Shown: piece by piece, positions 36,098-45,335 of the stretch
Position numbering within the stretch: position 1 is the first letter of the stretch
Layout of the letters: every line of letters begins with the position of its first letter
NCBI GenBank assembly: GCA_024279135.1
Contig: JAJRRU010000010.1
Span: 310,001-374,000 of the forward strand
Length of the DNA stretch: 64,000 nt
Source: Alphaproteobacteria bacterium
GTDB taxonomy: Bacteria > Pseudomonadota > Alphaproteobacteria > Rhodospirillales > Casp-alpha2
Reading direction: 5' to 3'
The notes under the pieces: generated by a model
Seen by the model: the letters and a program-made list of their open reading frames with translations, nothing else
Databases searched by the model: none
What the model was told of the DNA's origin: nothing
Position numbers and translations under genes: made by a program

Positions 36098-37760
36098 GTA
36101 ACCCTCGGGCAATAACGTTGCTCTGGATTTCGGCAGCCCCCTCGAAGATATTGAGGATGCGGGCGTCGCATAGTACCCGCGATATGGGAAATTCCAGCGC
36201 GTAACCGTTGCCGCCATGAATTTGCAGGGCATTGTCGGCGTTGGACCAGGCCACGCGGGCGGCCAGAAGTTTTGCCATGCCGGCCTGGATGTCACACCGG
36301 CGGTCCTGATCGCGTTCGCGGGCGGCAAAATAACTCAATTGACGGGCCATCATTGTTTCAACCGCCATCCAGGCGATCTTGCCGCCGATGCGCGGGAATT
36401 CATAGATCGGTTTGCCAAACTGGATACGTTCACGGGCGTATGTATGGCCCAGTTCCATGGCGTTCTGGGCCACACCAACGGCGCGTGCGGCGGTCTGGAT
36501 GCGGGCCGACTCGAAGGTTGCCATAAGTTGTTTGAAACCCTGGCCCTCGACCTGGCCCAGCAAATTTTCGCTCGGCACCTGGAAATCATCGAAACGCAGT
36601 TCATATTCTTTCATGCCGCGATAGCCGAGCACGCCAATCTCGCCACCACTCATGCCCTGGGCGGGAAAATCATCACCTTCGGTGCCGCGTGGTTTGCTGG
36701 CGAGCAGCATGGACAGCCCCTTGTAACCCGGCTCGTCGCGATCGGTGCGCACCAGCAGGGTCATCAAATCTGAGCGCGCGGCATGGGTGATCCATGTTTT
36801 GTTGCCGGTCACCCGGTAGCTGTCACCACGGCGTTCGGCGCGGGTTTGGAGGCTGCCCAGATCGGAGCCCGTGTTGGGTTCGGTGAAGACCGCCGTGGGC
36901 AATATCTCGCCGCTGGCAAGTTTCGGCAGGTAGTGTTCTTTCTGGGCGTCCGTGCCGCCCAGACGGATCAATTCGGCGGCGATTTCTGATCGGGTGCCTA
37001 ATGAACCCACACCGATATAGCCGCGCGACAGTTCCTCTGTCACCACGCACATGGCGGTTTTGCTCATGCCAAGCCCGCCCCATTGTTCCGGCACGGTCAG
37101 GCCAAACACCCCCAGTTCGGCCATCTGATCGATCACCGTCATGGGGATCAGTTCGTCATTCAGGTGCCACTGGTGGCAATGGGGGTCGATCTGTTCGCGG
37201 GTAAACCGGCGGAACTGATCGCGCACCATGTCCAGCATGTCGTCATCGAAACCCAGCGCACCGTAATCGCCTGTTTCGTTGGCATCTTCCAGCGCGCGCG
37301 CGAGGGCCATGCGGGCCGCGGCGGTATTACCCTCGGTGACCAGCCGTTTGACGCCTCCCTTAAAAAACCCGTGAGTCTGCTGTGAGGTCAAGCCCATATC
37401 GCGGGGCCGGATGATCTCGACCTGGCTAAGCGGGATGCCACCGCATATCTGGCTGCAATATTCGCCGAAGCCGATTTGCAGAATCAGTTTTTCGACAGTT
37501 CCAAACCTGTCGCTGGCTGCCAATCGTTCGGCCCAGCCATGGAGTTGGCGCAGGCTTTCGGTGTAGGTGGCCAGCCAGGCAAATCCGTGAGCGGCCAGTT
37601 GTTCAGCTTCCAGCAAACCACTGTCCACCCGGCCATTTTTGGTTACCTGCCCCAGCACATGATCGTGGGCCTGGGATAACAATGTCTCGGTTGAACGAAC
37701 CGCATCACCGGTCAGCTCAAGCAGATCGTCGAGGGGCGGCGTTGGGTCTTGGGTGGTCAT
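36081..37760 (-). CDS. mcd: methylsuccinyl-CoA dehydrogenase
   Basis: A 559-residue acyl-CoA dehydrogenase. Its first 150 or so residues are an added N-terminal domain, as in methylsuccinyl-CoA dehydrogenase of the ethylmalonyl-CoA pathway. Flavin and active-site motifs are seen in VFTEPNTGSDLGSLQT and TGNKTWITHAARSDL, and in the C-terminal QIHGGNGYALEFPISR. ATG 37760 is chosen; the open upstream start at 37802 would overlap ccr. The gene follows ccr by 26 bases, the arrangement in Rhodobacter-type organisms. It oxidises methylsuccinyl-CoA to mesaconyl-CoA. Confidence 0.88.
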   Translation of the reverse strand: MTTQDPTPPLDDLLELTGDAVRSTETLLSQAHDHVLGQVTKNGRVDSGLLEAEQLAAHGFAWLATYTESLRQLHGWAERLAASDRFGTVEKLILQIGFGEYCSQICGGIPLSQVEIIRPRDMGLTSQQTHGFFKGGVKRLVTEGNTAAARMALARALEDANETGDYGALGFDDDMLDMVRDQFRRFTREQIDPHCHQWHLNDELIPMTVIDQMAELGVFGLTVPEQWGGLGMSKTAMCVVTEELSRGYIGVGSLGTRSEIAAELIRLGGTDAQKEHYLPKLASGEILPTAVFTEPNTGSDLGSLQTRAERRGDSYRVTGNKTWITHAARSDLMTLLVRTDRDEPGYKGLSMLLASKPRGTEGDDFPAQGMSGGEIGVLGYRGMKEYELRFDDFQVPSENLLGQVEGQGFKQLMATFESARIQTAARAVGVAQNAMELGHTYARERIQFGKPIYEFPRIGGKIAWMAVETMMARQLSYFAARERDQDRRCDIQAGMAKLLAARVAWSNADNALQIHGGNGYALEFPISRVLCDARILNIFEGAAEIQSNVIARGLLSPRN

Positions 37761-37786
37761 GGGTATTCTCGTGCCGTGATCAGGAG

Positions 37787-39067
37787 TTATTCTTCGATGC
37801 AATCTTCCATGGTGCGCCGTCCGGGTTTTTTGGCCTGGATCAGTACGGCCATATTACCGGGTTTGTGTTCGTTATTCATCATTTTCATGTGGGCTTCGGG
37901 GATATCGTCCCATGAGAACACCTCTGACATGGACGGATCGATGCGCCGTTCGATCATCAACTGGTTGGCTTGCGCGGCCTGTTTCAGGTTGGCGAAATGG
38001 CTGCCTTGAATGCGTTTCTGGCGCATCCAGACAAATCGCGCGTCCATGGTCAGGTTAAACCCGGTGGTCCCGGCACAAAATACCACCATGCCGCCGCGCC
38101 GCACTACGTTACAGCTCACGGGAAAGGTCGATTCGCCGGGATGCTCAAAAACAAAATCAACATCGTTTCCCTTGCCGGTGATGTCCCAGATCGCCTTGCC
38201 AAACTTGCGGGTCTCTTTCATGTAGACGCCAAATCCCTCACCGTTGACCTCGGGCAATTGTCCCCAACAATTAAATTCCTTGCGGTTGATAACACCCTTG
38301 GCGCCCAGCGACATGACAAATTCACGTTTTGCTTCGTCGGATATTACGCCGATGGCGTTGGCGCCTGCCGTGGCGCAAAGTTGGATGGCCATGGAGCCCA
38401 GTCCGCCGGACGCACCCCAGATCAATACATTATGGCCCGGTCGCAGGATATGCGGGCGGTGACCAAACAACATGCGGTAGGCCGTCGCCAGGGTCAGCAC
38501 ATAACAGGCGCTTTCTTCCCAGGTCAGGTGTTTGGGGCGTGGCATACATTGCTGGACCTGGACACGGGTAAACTGGGCGAAGGAGCCGTCGGGGGTCTCA
38601 TATCCCCAGATCCGCTGGCTGGTTGAAAACATCGGGTCGCCGCCGTTGCATTCCTCGTCGTCGCCGTCGTCCTGGTTACAGTGCACCACCACCTCGTCAC
38701 CGACCTTGAAGCGGGTTACTTTGGAGCCCACGGCCCAGACCATACCGGAAGCATCAGACCCGGCAATGTGGTATTCGTCCTTGTGCACATCAAACACGCT
38801 GATGGGGGTGCCCAGAGCAGCCCAAACGCCGTTGTAGTTGACCCCGGCGGCCATGACCATGATCAGAACCTCGTGACTGTCCAGCTTGGGGGTGTCCACC
38901 ACTTCAACCTGCATGGCCGTATCGGGGTTGCCATGACGTTCGCGACGGATAGCCCAAGCATACATCTTAGACGGTACATGACCCAGCGGTGGAATTTCGC
39001 CCAATTCGTACAGGTCTTTTTTAGTTTGTCCGTCAAACAGGTTGATGACTTCGGCAGTATCACTCAT
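37787..39067 (-). CDS. ccr: crotonyl-CoA carboxylase/reductase
   Basis: A 426-residue zinc-independent MDR-family enzyme from ATG 39067 (MSDTAEVINLF), preceded by GGAG. It has the NADPH motif WGASGGLGSMAIQLC (about residues 219-233), AMVNYNGVWAALG-like substrate strands and the late EHPGESTFPVS. It reductively carboxylates crotonyl-CoA to ethylmalonyl-CoA, the defining step of the ethylmalonyl-CoA pathway. With mcd it forms an operon, divergent from ecm. Confidence 0.93.
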   Translation of the reverse strand: MSDTAEVINLFDGQTKKDLYELGEIPPLGHVPSKMYAWAIRRERHGNPDTAMQVEVVDTPKLDSHEVLIMVMAAGVNYNGVWAALGTPISVFDVHKDEYHIAGSDASGMVWAVGSKVTRFKVGDEVVVHCNQDDGDDEECNGGDPMFSTSQRIWGYETPDGSFAQFTRVQVQQCMPRPKHLTWEESACYVLTLATAYRMLFGHRPHILRPGHNVLIWGASGGLGSMAIQLCATAGANAIGVISDEAKREFVMSLGAKGVINRKEFNCWGQLPEVNGEGFGVYMKETRKFGKAIWDITGKGNDVDFVFEHPGESTFPVSCNVVRRGGMVVFCAGTTGFNLTMDARFVWMRQKRIQGSHFANLKQAAQANQLMIERRIDPSMSEVFSWDDIPEAHMKMMNNEHKPGNMAVLIQAKKPGRRTMEDCIEE

Positions 39068-39144
39068 GGTAGAGGCTCCAGGCAAAATAAGGGTTAAAAA
39101 TTTCGCAATGCACAACAACATGTAAAGTTATATTGGAATGTTAT

Positions 39145-39178
39145 TTGCCCTGCAAGCGTAATTTTATTGCGTATTTTA
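39145..39178. promoter_or_regulatory. candidate operator in the divergent ccr/ecm promoter region
   Basis: The 160-base gap holds the short palindrome TTGC-CCT-GCAA (39145-39155) and two direct copies of GCGTA(A)TTTTA (39156-39166 and 39169-39178). A TATACT at 39188-39193 is a plausible ecm -10 box. A regulator binding here is an inference only. Confidence 0.35.
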
Positions 39179-39227
39179 CTTTGTATGTATACTAATTGGG
39201 AATAATTCTGGCTTTTGGAGATTTTGG

Positions 39228-41303
39228 ATGGTTGATATGTTAGCGAGTGCAAAAGAAAATACCGCAGCGCAACCAAAGGGGCATGATGAGACGCACAATA
39301 AAGCGCATAAGCAGGGGCTTAAAGACCGTCCGTGGCTGATCCGCACCTATTCCGGTCATTCTTCCGCCCAGCAATCCAATGCCTTGTATCGCAAGAACCT
39401 GTCCAAGGGTCAGACCGGTTTGTCTATTGCCTTCGATCTGCCGACCCAGACGGGTTACGATTCCGACCACCCCCTGGCCCGCGGCGAGGTTGGCAAGGTT
39501 GGCGTGCCGATCTGCCATCTGGGTGATATGGAGGCCCTGTTCGAGGGTATCCCCATGGATCAGATGAATACATCCATGACCATTAATGCCCCGGCGGCCT
39601 GGCAACTGGCGCTTTATATTGCGGCTGCCGAACGCCAGGGCGTGGCGCGTGACAAATTGAGCGGTACGGTACAAAACGATATCATCAAGGAATATCTCAG
39701 CCGGGGAACCTATATTTTCCCGCCCGAACCGAGCCTTAAACTGATCGCTGATACGGTGGCTTTTACCTATACGGAAGTGCCCCGGTGGAACCCAATCAAT
39801 ATCTGTTCCTATCATTTGCAGGAAGCCGGGGCTACCCCGGTTCAGGAACTGGCCTTTGCCATGGCCACCGCGACTGCCGTGCTTGATGCGGTAAAGGCTT
39901 CCGGGCAGGTGCCTGATGCCGATTTCCCGGCGGTGGTTGGCCGCATCAGTTTTTTTGTTAATGCGGGCATCCGGTTTATTACCGAAATGTGCAAGATGCG
40001 CGCCTTTGCCCGGTTGTGGGACCAGATCACCGCCGAACGCTATGGCGTGGATGATCCCAGGATGCGGCGCTTTCGCTACGGGGTACAGGTCAACTCACTG
40101 GGGCTGACCGAACCACAGCCGGAAAACAATGTTTACCGGATATTGCTGGAAATGCTCGCCGTGGTGCTGTCCAAAGATGCCCGCGCGCGGGCCGTACAAT
40201 TACCGGCCTGGAACGAGGCCCTGGGCTTGCCACGCCCATGGGACCAGCAATGGTCTCTGCGCCTGCAACAGATCATGGCTTACGAGACTGACCTGCTGGA
40301 ATATGCCGATATTTTTAATGGCTCCCACGTGATCGATGAAAAAGTCGAGCAACTGGTGGCGCAAGCGCTGGAAGAACTGGCCCGTATTGATGGCCTGGGT
40401 GGGGCCATTGTGGCGGTGGAACAAAGTTATATGAAGCGCCAGTTGGTACAATCCAACGCCGACCGTGTACGGGCCATTGAAAGCGGCGAACAGGTGGTGG
40501 TCGGACTGAATAAATTTATTGAGACAGAAGAAAGCCCGTTGACCAGTCAGGGTACGGATGGGGACGCGATCATGACCGTGGACCCCCGCGCCGAAGCCGA
40601 GCAGATCGAGCGATTGCAGGCCTGGCGTGCGGCTCGCGACCAGACAGCCACCGATGCGGCGCTGGCTGGGTTGCGTTCGGCGGCTGTTGAGAGGCGCAAT
40701 ATCATGGAGCCGTCCATAACCTGTGCACACGCAGGTGTGACCACCGGAGAATGGGCTCAGGTACTGCGAGAGGTCTATGGTGAATACCGCGCCCCCACTG
40801 GAATTTCAGGGGGTATCTCGGGTGGTGGCGTTAGCTCGGCCAGCAGTATCCAAGCTGCACGAAATGGCGTTGAAGCCGCCTCAAAAAAGCTCGGTCGACG
40901 GCTGAAAATACTGGTCGGCAAGCCGGGTCTGGATGGTCATTCAAACGGTGCTGAACAGATCGCCGTGCGGGCACGGGACGCCGGTATGGAGGTGGTTTAC
41001 GAAGGCATCCGCCTGACCCCCGATGAAATTGTCGAGGCCGCCTTGCAGGAAAACGTCCACATCATCGGCCTGTCCATCCTGTCGGGTTCCCACATTTCGC
41101 TGGTCGGTGATATTCTGGCGCGCATGAAAACCAGAGGTATTGATGACGTGCCCGTGGTGGTCGGCGGCATCATCCCCGAGGTTGATGCCAATACCTTGCT
41201 GGTCGCCGGTGTGACGCGGGTCTACACGCCCAAGGATTTCGACCTCAATACTATCATTGAAGACATCGCCAGCATCGCCGTGGATCTGCCGGAGGCGGTT
41301 TAA
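39228..41303 (+). CDS. ecm: ethylmalonyl-CoA mutase
   Basis: A 691-residue B12-dependent acyl-CoA mutase. Its catalytic TIM barrel includes RTYSGHSSAQQSNALYRKNL near the N-terminus, TGYDSDHPLARGEVGKVG, and NDIIKEYLSRGTYIFPP. The cobalamin-binding domain has DGHSNG (DxHxxG, His base-off ligand) near residue 570. The adjacency to ccr and mcd, and the extended C-terminal B12 domain in one chain, favour ethylmalonyl-CoA over methylmalonyl-CoA mutase. It converts ethylmalonyl-CoA to methylsuccinyl-CoA. Confidence 0.9.
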   Translation: MVDMLASAKENTAAQPKGHDETHNKAHKQGLKDRPWLIRTYSGHSSAQQSNALYRKNLSKGQTGLSIAFDLPTQTGYDSDHPLARGEVGKVGVPICHLGDMEALFEGIPMDQMNTSMTINAPAAWQLALYIAAAERQGVARDKLSGTVQNDIIKEYLSRGTYIFPPEPSLKLIADTVAFTYTEVPRWNPINICSYHLQEAGATPVQELAFAMATATAVLDAVKASGQVPDADFPAVVGRISFFVNAGIRFITEMCKMRAFARLWDQITAERYGVDDPRMRRFRYGVQVNSLGLTEPQPENNVYRILLEMLAVVLSKDARARAVQLPAWNEALGLPRPWDQQWSLRLQQIMAYETDLLEYADIFNGSHVIDEKVEQLVAQALEELARIDGLGGAIVAVEQSYMKRQLVQSNADRVRAIESGEQVVVGLNKFIETEESPLTSQGTDGDAIMTVDPRAEAEQIERLQAWRAARDQTATDAALAGLRSAAVERRNIMEPSITCAHAGVTTGEWAQVLREVYGEYRAPTGISGGISGGGVSSASSIQAARNGVEAASKKLGRRLKILVGKPGLDGHSNGAEQIAVRARDAGMEVVYEGIRLTPDEIVEAALQENVHIIGLSILSGSHISLVGDILARMKTRGIDDVPVVVGGIIPEVDANTLLVAGVTRVYTPKDFDLNTIIEDIASIAVDLPEAV

Positions 41304-41330
41304 TGGTTCTATAGCAGGGGGAATTACTTG

Positions 41331-41702
41331 ATGTACGAATATCATAAATTATGTGGAAAACTTAAACCTTCAGAAATTTGTTTAGTAGTCGAGAAATATT
41401 TTGAGGGAGAAATAGTTAGAAAATTTCACATGCATGTCCCAAAATCACGATTGAATAATGATGCGCGTATCAATTTGTTGCGTACATTATGCATATATTT
41501 TTCGAATGTTGGTGCAGAAACTATAGTGCGTAGACATTTGAATAAGAGAGGAAAGACACCGGTATCTGAAACTTTACCTATCAGAACTACTTACTCGGAA
41601 TCAGGTGTGTTACGGGATTATTGTGGAACAAATACGATAGCTTGGGCCGATTGGGTCTTTGCACCAGAGAAGTTCCGGGTTCCGGGGGAAAAGAAGATTT
41701 AA
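41331..41702 (+). CDS. AT-rich orphan gene, hypothetical
   Basis: A 123-residue product starting MYEYHKLCGKLKPSEICLV, with AGGGGGA eleven bases before ATG 41331. It has no signal or transmembrane segment and no domain I recognise. It is basic, with 4 Cys. The codon and base use is clearly AT-richer than the adjacent ecm and amidohydrolase genes, which suggests acquisition. Its stop codon lies within the left arm of the inverted-repeat element at 41699-41803, so the gene and the element may have arrived together or the element may have truncated the gene. Confidence 0.55.
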   Translation: MYEYHKLCGKLKPSEICLVVEKYFEGEIVRKFHMHVPKSRLNNDARINLLRTLCIYFSNVGAETIVRRHLNKRGKTPVSETLPIRTTYSESGVLRDYCGTNTIAWADWVFAPEKFRVPGEKKI

Positions 41703-41803
41703 CCACAGAGATCACAGAGCAAGATGAGGGCGCTTCGCGCAAGAGAGGTTTCTTTTCTTCTTCTCCGTGATTTCTGTGAACCCTCTGTGTACTCTGTGTT
41801 AAA
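41699..41803. repeat. 105-bp element with CACAGAG inverted-repeat ends
   Basis: The left end TTAACCACAGAGATCACAGAG (41699-41719) is the imperfect inverse of the right end CTCTGTGTACTCTGTGTTAA (41784-41803). Between them are further CACAGAG/CTCTGTG-like words on both strands and a CT-rich tract. It overlaps the stop of the orphan gene and precedes the convergent amidohydrolase. It has no coding content and resembles short non-autonomous intergenic elements (inference). Confidence 0.75.
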
Positions 41804-41810
41804 CCCTTCT

Positions 41811-42980
41811 TTACCGAGGCAGAGACTGCTCGACAATGGCCGCCCAGTAGCTGGCGCCGGTGGTCAGTACCTTGTCGTTGAAATCATAAGCCGGGTTATG
41901 CAGGCCGGAGGTGTGGTCTTCGTCGCTTTGGCCGATCCAGATATAGGCGCCGGGTTTTTCTTCCAGCATAAAGGCGAAGTCTTCGCTGCCCATGACATAA
42001 TCGGCGTCGCGTTCCACGTTGTCCTCACCGACGATGCTGGCCGCCACGTCGGCGGCGATCTCGGTGTGTTTCGGATCATTCACCAAGACAGGGTAGCCGT
42101 CCTGGTAGTCGACCTGGATCTGGATGCCATTGGCTTGGGCCAGACCTTCGCTGATCTGGAAAATTCTTTGCCGAATCATGGCGCGGGTTTCTCCATCCAG
42201 TGCGCGGATTGTCATGCCCAGGGATGCGGTATCAGAAATCACGTTGGATGCCGTTCCGCTGTTGAACATGGTGACGCTGAGCACTGCCTTGTCCAACGGG
42301 TTGGTATTGCGGCTGATGATGGTTTGCAGGGCTGTATGGAGTTGTACGCCCGTGGCGATGGGGTCGATACACCGATCAGGCCACGCCGCATGTCCTCCCT
42401 TGCCCGTAATGGTGATCATGGCGGTGTCTGCTGCGGCGAAAAAAGCGTTTGCTTTGATGGTAAATGTGCCCACCGGAGCGCCTGCGTGATTGTGCATGCC
42501 ATAGACATAGTCACAGGGAAATTTTTCAAACAGGCCCTCGTCCATCATGACCTTGGCACCGCCGCCGCCTTCCTCGGCGGGTTGAAAGATAAAATATACC
42601 GTGCCATCAAAATTCCGTGTTTCGGCCAGATACCGCGCCGCACCCAGCAACATGGCCGTATGACCATCGTGACCACAGGCATGCATCTTGCCATCATGGC
42701 GTGACATGTAGGACCGCTGGGCAGTTTCCTGCAAAGGAAGTGCGTCCATGTCGGCGCGCAGGGCTATGGACCGTGTGCCATCGCCGCGCCCTCGCAATGT
42801 GGCGACAACGCCGGTTCTGGCCAGACCGGTATGAACCTCCATTCCCCAGCCCCGGAGCTTTTCAGCGACAATGGCGCTGGTGCGAACCTCTTCGAAACAC
42901 AGTTCCGGGTGGGCGTGAATATCTTGTCGCCATGTGGTCATATCCTGGTGAAATTCAGCGATCCTGGTGTAGACGGACAT
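41811..42980 (-). CDS. M20-family amidohydrolase (hippurate hydrolase-like)
   Basis: A 389-residue M20D metallopeptidase of the N-acyl-amino-acid amidohydrolase/hippurate hydrolase group. It has HAHPELCFEE, the metal site MHACGHDGHTAML (Cys102, His104) and FQPAEEGGGGAK. Others in the group cleave acyl, aryl or indole-amino acid conjugates. It is in tandem with the aminopeptidase P gene on the same strand, with 24 bases between. The substrate is unknown. Confidence 0.92.
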   Translation of the reverse strand: MSVYTRIAEFHQDMTTWRQDIHAHPELCFEEVRTSAIVAEKLRGWGMEVHTGLARTGVVATLRGRGDGTRSIALRADMDALPLQETAQRSYMSRHDGKMHACGHDGHTAMLLGAARYLAETRNFDGTVYFIFQPAEEGGGGAKVMMDEGLFEKFPCDYVYGMHNHAGAPVGTFTIKANAFFAAADTAMITITGKGGHAAWPDRCIDPIATGVQLHTALQTIISRNTNPLDKAVLSVTMFNSGTASNVISDTASLGMTIRALDGETRAMIRQRIFQISEGLAQANGIQIQVDYQDGYPVLVNDPKHTEIAADVAASIVGEDNVERDADYVMGSEDFAFMLEEKPGAYIWIGQSDEDHTSGLHNPAYDFNDKVLTTGASYWAAIVEQSLPR

Positions 42981-43004
42981 AATGGTCTCCGAATGCTATT
43001 GGGT

Positions 43005-44792
43005 TCAATATACCGCCTGGGTTTCGGTTTTCAGCCACTTGGCCGTTTCATCATCAAGTTCATGGCGCAGGTCGTGATAGACGGTTGTATGATAATCGTT
43101 CAGCCAGCCCAGTTCCACATCCGTCATCATGGCAGGATTGACCAGTGCCAGATCGATGGGTGCCCTGGTCAGGGTTTCAAAGCCGAGAACACTCGCATTA
43201 CTGGGGTTGGGGAAATCGATGTTGCAAACCGCAACCAGATTTTCCATGCGGATGCCATAATGTCCGGATTTGTAGAAACCCGGTTCATTGGAAATAATCA
43301 TACCCGGTTCCAGGGCGATAGTGCTGTGGGACTTTGAGATGCGTTGCGGCCCTTCGTGCACGTTCAGATAGCTGCCCACGCCGTGCCCCGTGCCGTGATC
43401 GTAATCCAGTCCAACCCGCCACAGGGCTTGTCGGGCAAACGGGTCCAGTTGCGAGCCCGTGGTTCCCTCCGGGAAGCGGGCCATGGTCAGGGCTATATGG
43501 CCTTGTAAGACACGGGTGAAATTATCACGCATCTCATCGTCTGGCTGACCGATGGAAATTGTTCGTGTGACATCTGTGGTGCCATCCAGATACTGGGCGC
43601 CGGAGTCCACCAGAAACAGAGAATTTCGAACCAGTATCTGGTTGGAACGCTCATTGACCCGGTAGTGAACGATAGCCCCGTTGGGCCCCGACCCGACGAT
43701 TGTATCGAAGCTCAAACTTTTAAACAGGTCGCCTTCGCGGCGTAAATCAGCCAGATGGTCGGCGGCTTCCATTTCGGTGATATCGCGGTGGGCGGTCTCA
43801 ACATCAAGCCAACACAGAAACCGGGTCAGGGCAATGCCGTCGCGGTGGTGGGCGTCACGCGCACCGCTTAATTCCTGCTGGTTCTTTCGCGCCCTGGGTA
43901 ATTCGCATGGGTCGCTGTCGTAGATAACCTGAGCGCCGCCGGTTTTTAATGTATTGGCGATCCAGAAAGGTGTGTCGGTCGCACTCAGGCGCACGGTCCT
44001 GGTATTTTTAGACAAGACGTCCAAGGAGGCTGCCAGTGCTTCGGGTTGTGCCACGGTGACGCTGTCATCCAGATGATCGCGCAGGGTGGTTGATAGTTTA
44101 GCCTCATCCACGAACCATTCTACCTTGCCCGTATCATGGATAATTGCAAGCGACAGGGGCAGGGGTGAATGGTCCAGATCATCGCCGCGCACATTGAGCA
44201 GCCAGGCGATGGTTTCAGGTTTAATTAAAACCGCGCTGTGTTGCTGATTGTCGCCAAGCAAGGCGGCAATCTCGCTACATTTATCCAGGCTGGATCGTCC
44301 GCTGTAGCACAACGGGTGGGCCACAATGGCACCTTGTGGTGCGGCCGGGCGATCACCCCAGATGGCATCGATGGGGTTTTGATCGAGGCTGACCAGTTCG
44401 CCACCGGCCTCGCGGACAGTTTTTTCAAAGGCCTCGATTTGCTTGGGTGTCATCAGCCACGGATCATAAGCCAGTTTCTGGCCTTCTAGTAACTGTGTGC
44501 CGACCCAGTCTGCCGGGCGATCATCGATCAGGTGCAAAAATGTATAGAGGCTCTCCGGCACTTCGGACCTGACCTGCAGGGTATAACGGCCGTCCACGAA
44601 GATGGCGGCTGTTTGCTTGAGGATTATGGCCAGACCGGCTGATCCGGTAAACCCGGTCAGCCATGCCAGACGTTCGGCATCCGGCGGGATGTATTCACCT
44701 TGATAGCGATCGGTACGCGGGACAATAAAGCCATCCACACCCAGATCGGTCAGTTCCTTGCGCAGGTTACTCAGGCGATCTTGCTGGCTCAT
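43005..44792 (-). CDS. pepP: aminopeptidase P family (Xaa-Pro aminopeptidase)
   Basis: A 595-residue M24B enzyme, long because it has two N-terminal creatinase-like domains before the pita-bread catalytic domain. The metal ligands are visible: DSGAQYLDGTTDVTRT (two Asp), HGTGHGVGSYLNVHEGP (His) and NEPGFYKSGHYGIRMENL (two Glu). It removes an N-terminal residue preceding proline. It follows a small lipoprotein gene by 2 bases. Confidence 0.93.
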   Translation of the reverse strand: MSQQDRLSNLRKELTDLGVDGFIVPRTDRYQGEYIPPDAERLAWLTGFTGSAGLAIILKQTAAIFVDGRYTLQVRSEVPESLYTFLHLIDDRPADWVGTQLLEGQKLAYDPWLMTPKQIEAFEKTVREAGGELVSLDQNPIDAIWGDRPAAPQGAIVAHPLCYSGRSSLDKCSEIAALLGDNQQHSAVLIKPETIAWLLNVRGDDLDHSPLPLSLAIIHDTGKVEWFVDEAKLSTTLRDHLDDSVTVAQPEALAASLDVLSKNTRTVRLSATDTPFWIANTLKTGGAQVIYDSDPCELPRARKNQQELSGARDAHHRDGIALTRFLCWLDVETAHRDITEMEAADHLADLRREGDLFKSLSFDTIVGSGPNGAIVHYRVNERSNQILVRNSLFLVDSGAQYLDGTTDVTRTISIGQPDDEMRDNFTRVLQGHIALTMARFPEGTTGSQLDPFARQALWRVGLDYDHGTGHGVGSYLNVHEGPQRISKSHSTIALEPGMIISNEPGFYKSGHYGIRMENLVAVCNIDFPNPSNASVLGFETLTRAPIDLALVNPAMMTDVELGWLNDYHTTVYHDLRHELDDETAKWLKTETQAVY

Positions 44793-44794
44793 GT

Positions 44795-45157
44795 TTATGG
44801 ATTACCCTGATCGTCAGCCGCTTCAACGTAGCCCAGGTCGGCCATACAACGTGAAAACAGGGTTATGGCGGTTTTGTTGATATCGCTTGCGGCGAACATG
44901 GCATCAATGGACTGGGTGTTCTTGTAACTTCTTTGCTGGGTCAGGGCAGCGCGATCCCGATAGTCCCTGTCGGCCTTTTGTTTGGCTTCCCATTTGCATT
45001 GCGCCGCGTCTACATCCCAGTCGGCCCGCGCAATTGAGGGGTGTTCCCATTGTGTGTTTTCTGACACACAACCCTGCAAAGTCACCACCAGAACGAGGGG
45101 TAAAAAGACCGCACGGGAAAATACTTTAAGCGTGTCTGTACGTATCATGACGGGCAC
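44795..45157 (-). CDS. small lipoprotein of unknown function
   Basis: A 120-residue protein with a lipoprotein signal (hydrophobic core, LQGC with Cys30) and a mature part rich in charged residues (KWEAKQKADRDYRDRAALTQQ). A pair of cysteines (CKWEAK, FSRCMADLG) could form a disulfide. Its stop is 2 bases from the pepP start, so the two are co-transcribed. I recognise no family. Confidence 0.75.
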   Translation of the reverse strand: MPVMIRTDTLKVFSRAVFLPLVLVVTLQGCVSENTQWEHPSIARADWDVDAAQCKWEAKQKADRDYRDRAALTQQRSYKNTQSIDAMFAASDINKTAITLFSRCMADLGYVEAADDQGNP

Positions 45158-45335
45158 CAGAATTAGAGTTGAATTGGAAGCTGCCTTTATGCCAGAATCC
45201 TATCGTGTCGCATGGTTTTGCACAAGAATAGCTTTGAATTTTTCGATCAAATGTTTTCAAGGCTTGCAACGTATGAAATTATGACCAAAATCCACGGCGT
45301 GTAACATTTATAACCATATTGACCAGGATACGATC

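Noticed and set aside
41724-42704. A 326-codon plus-strand frame opposite the M20 amidohydrolase
   Set aside because: It is the mirror of a gene with complete active-site motifs on the minus strand, and its translation has no family features.
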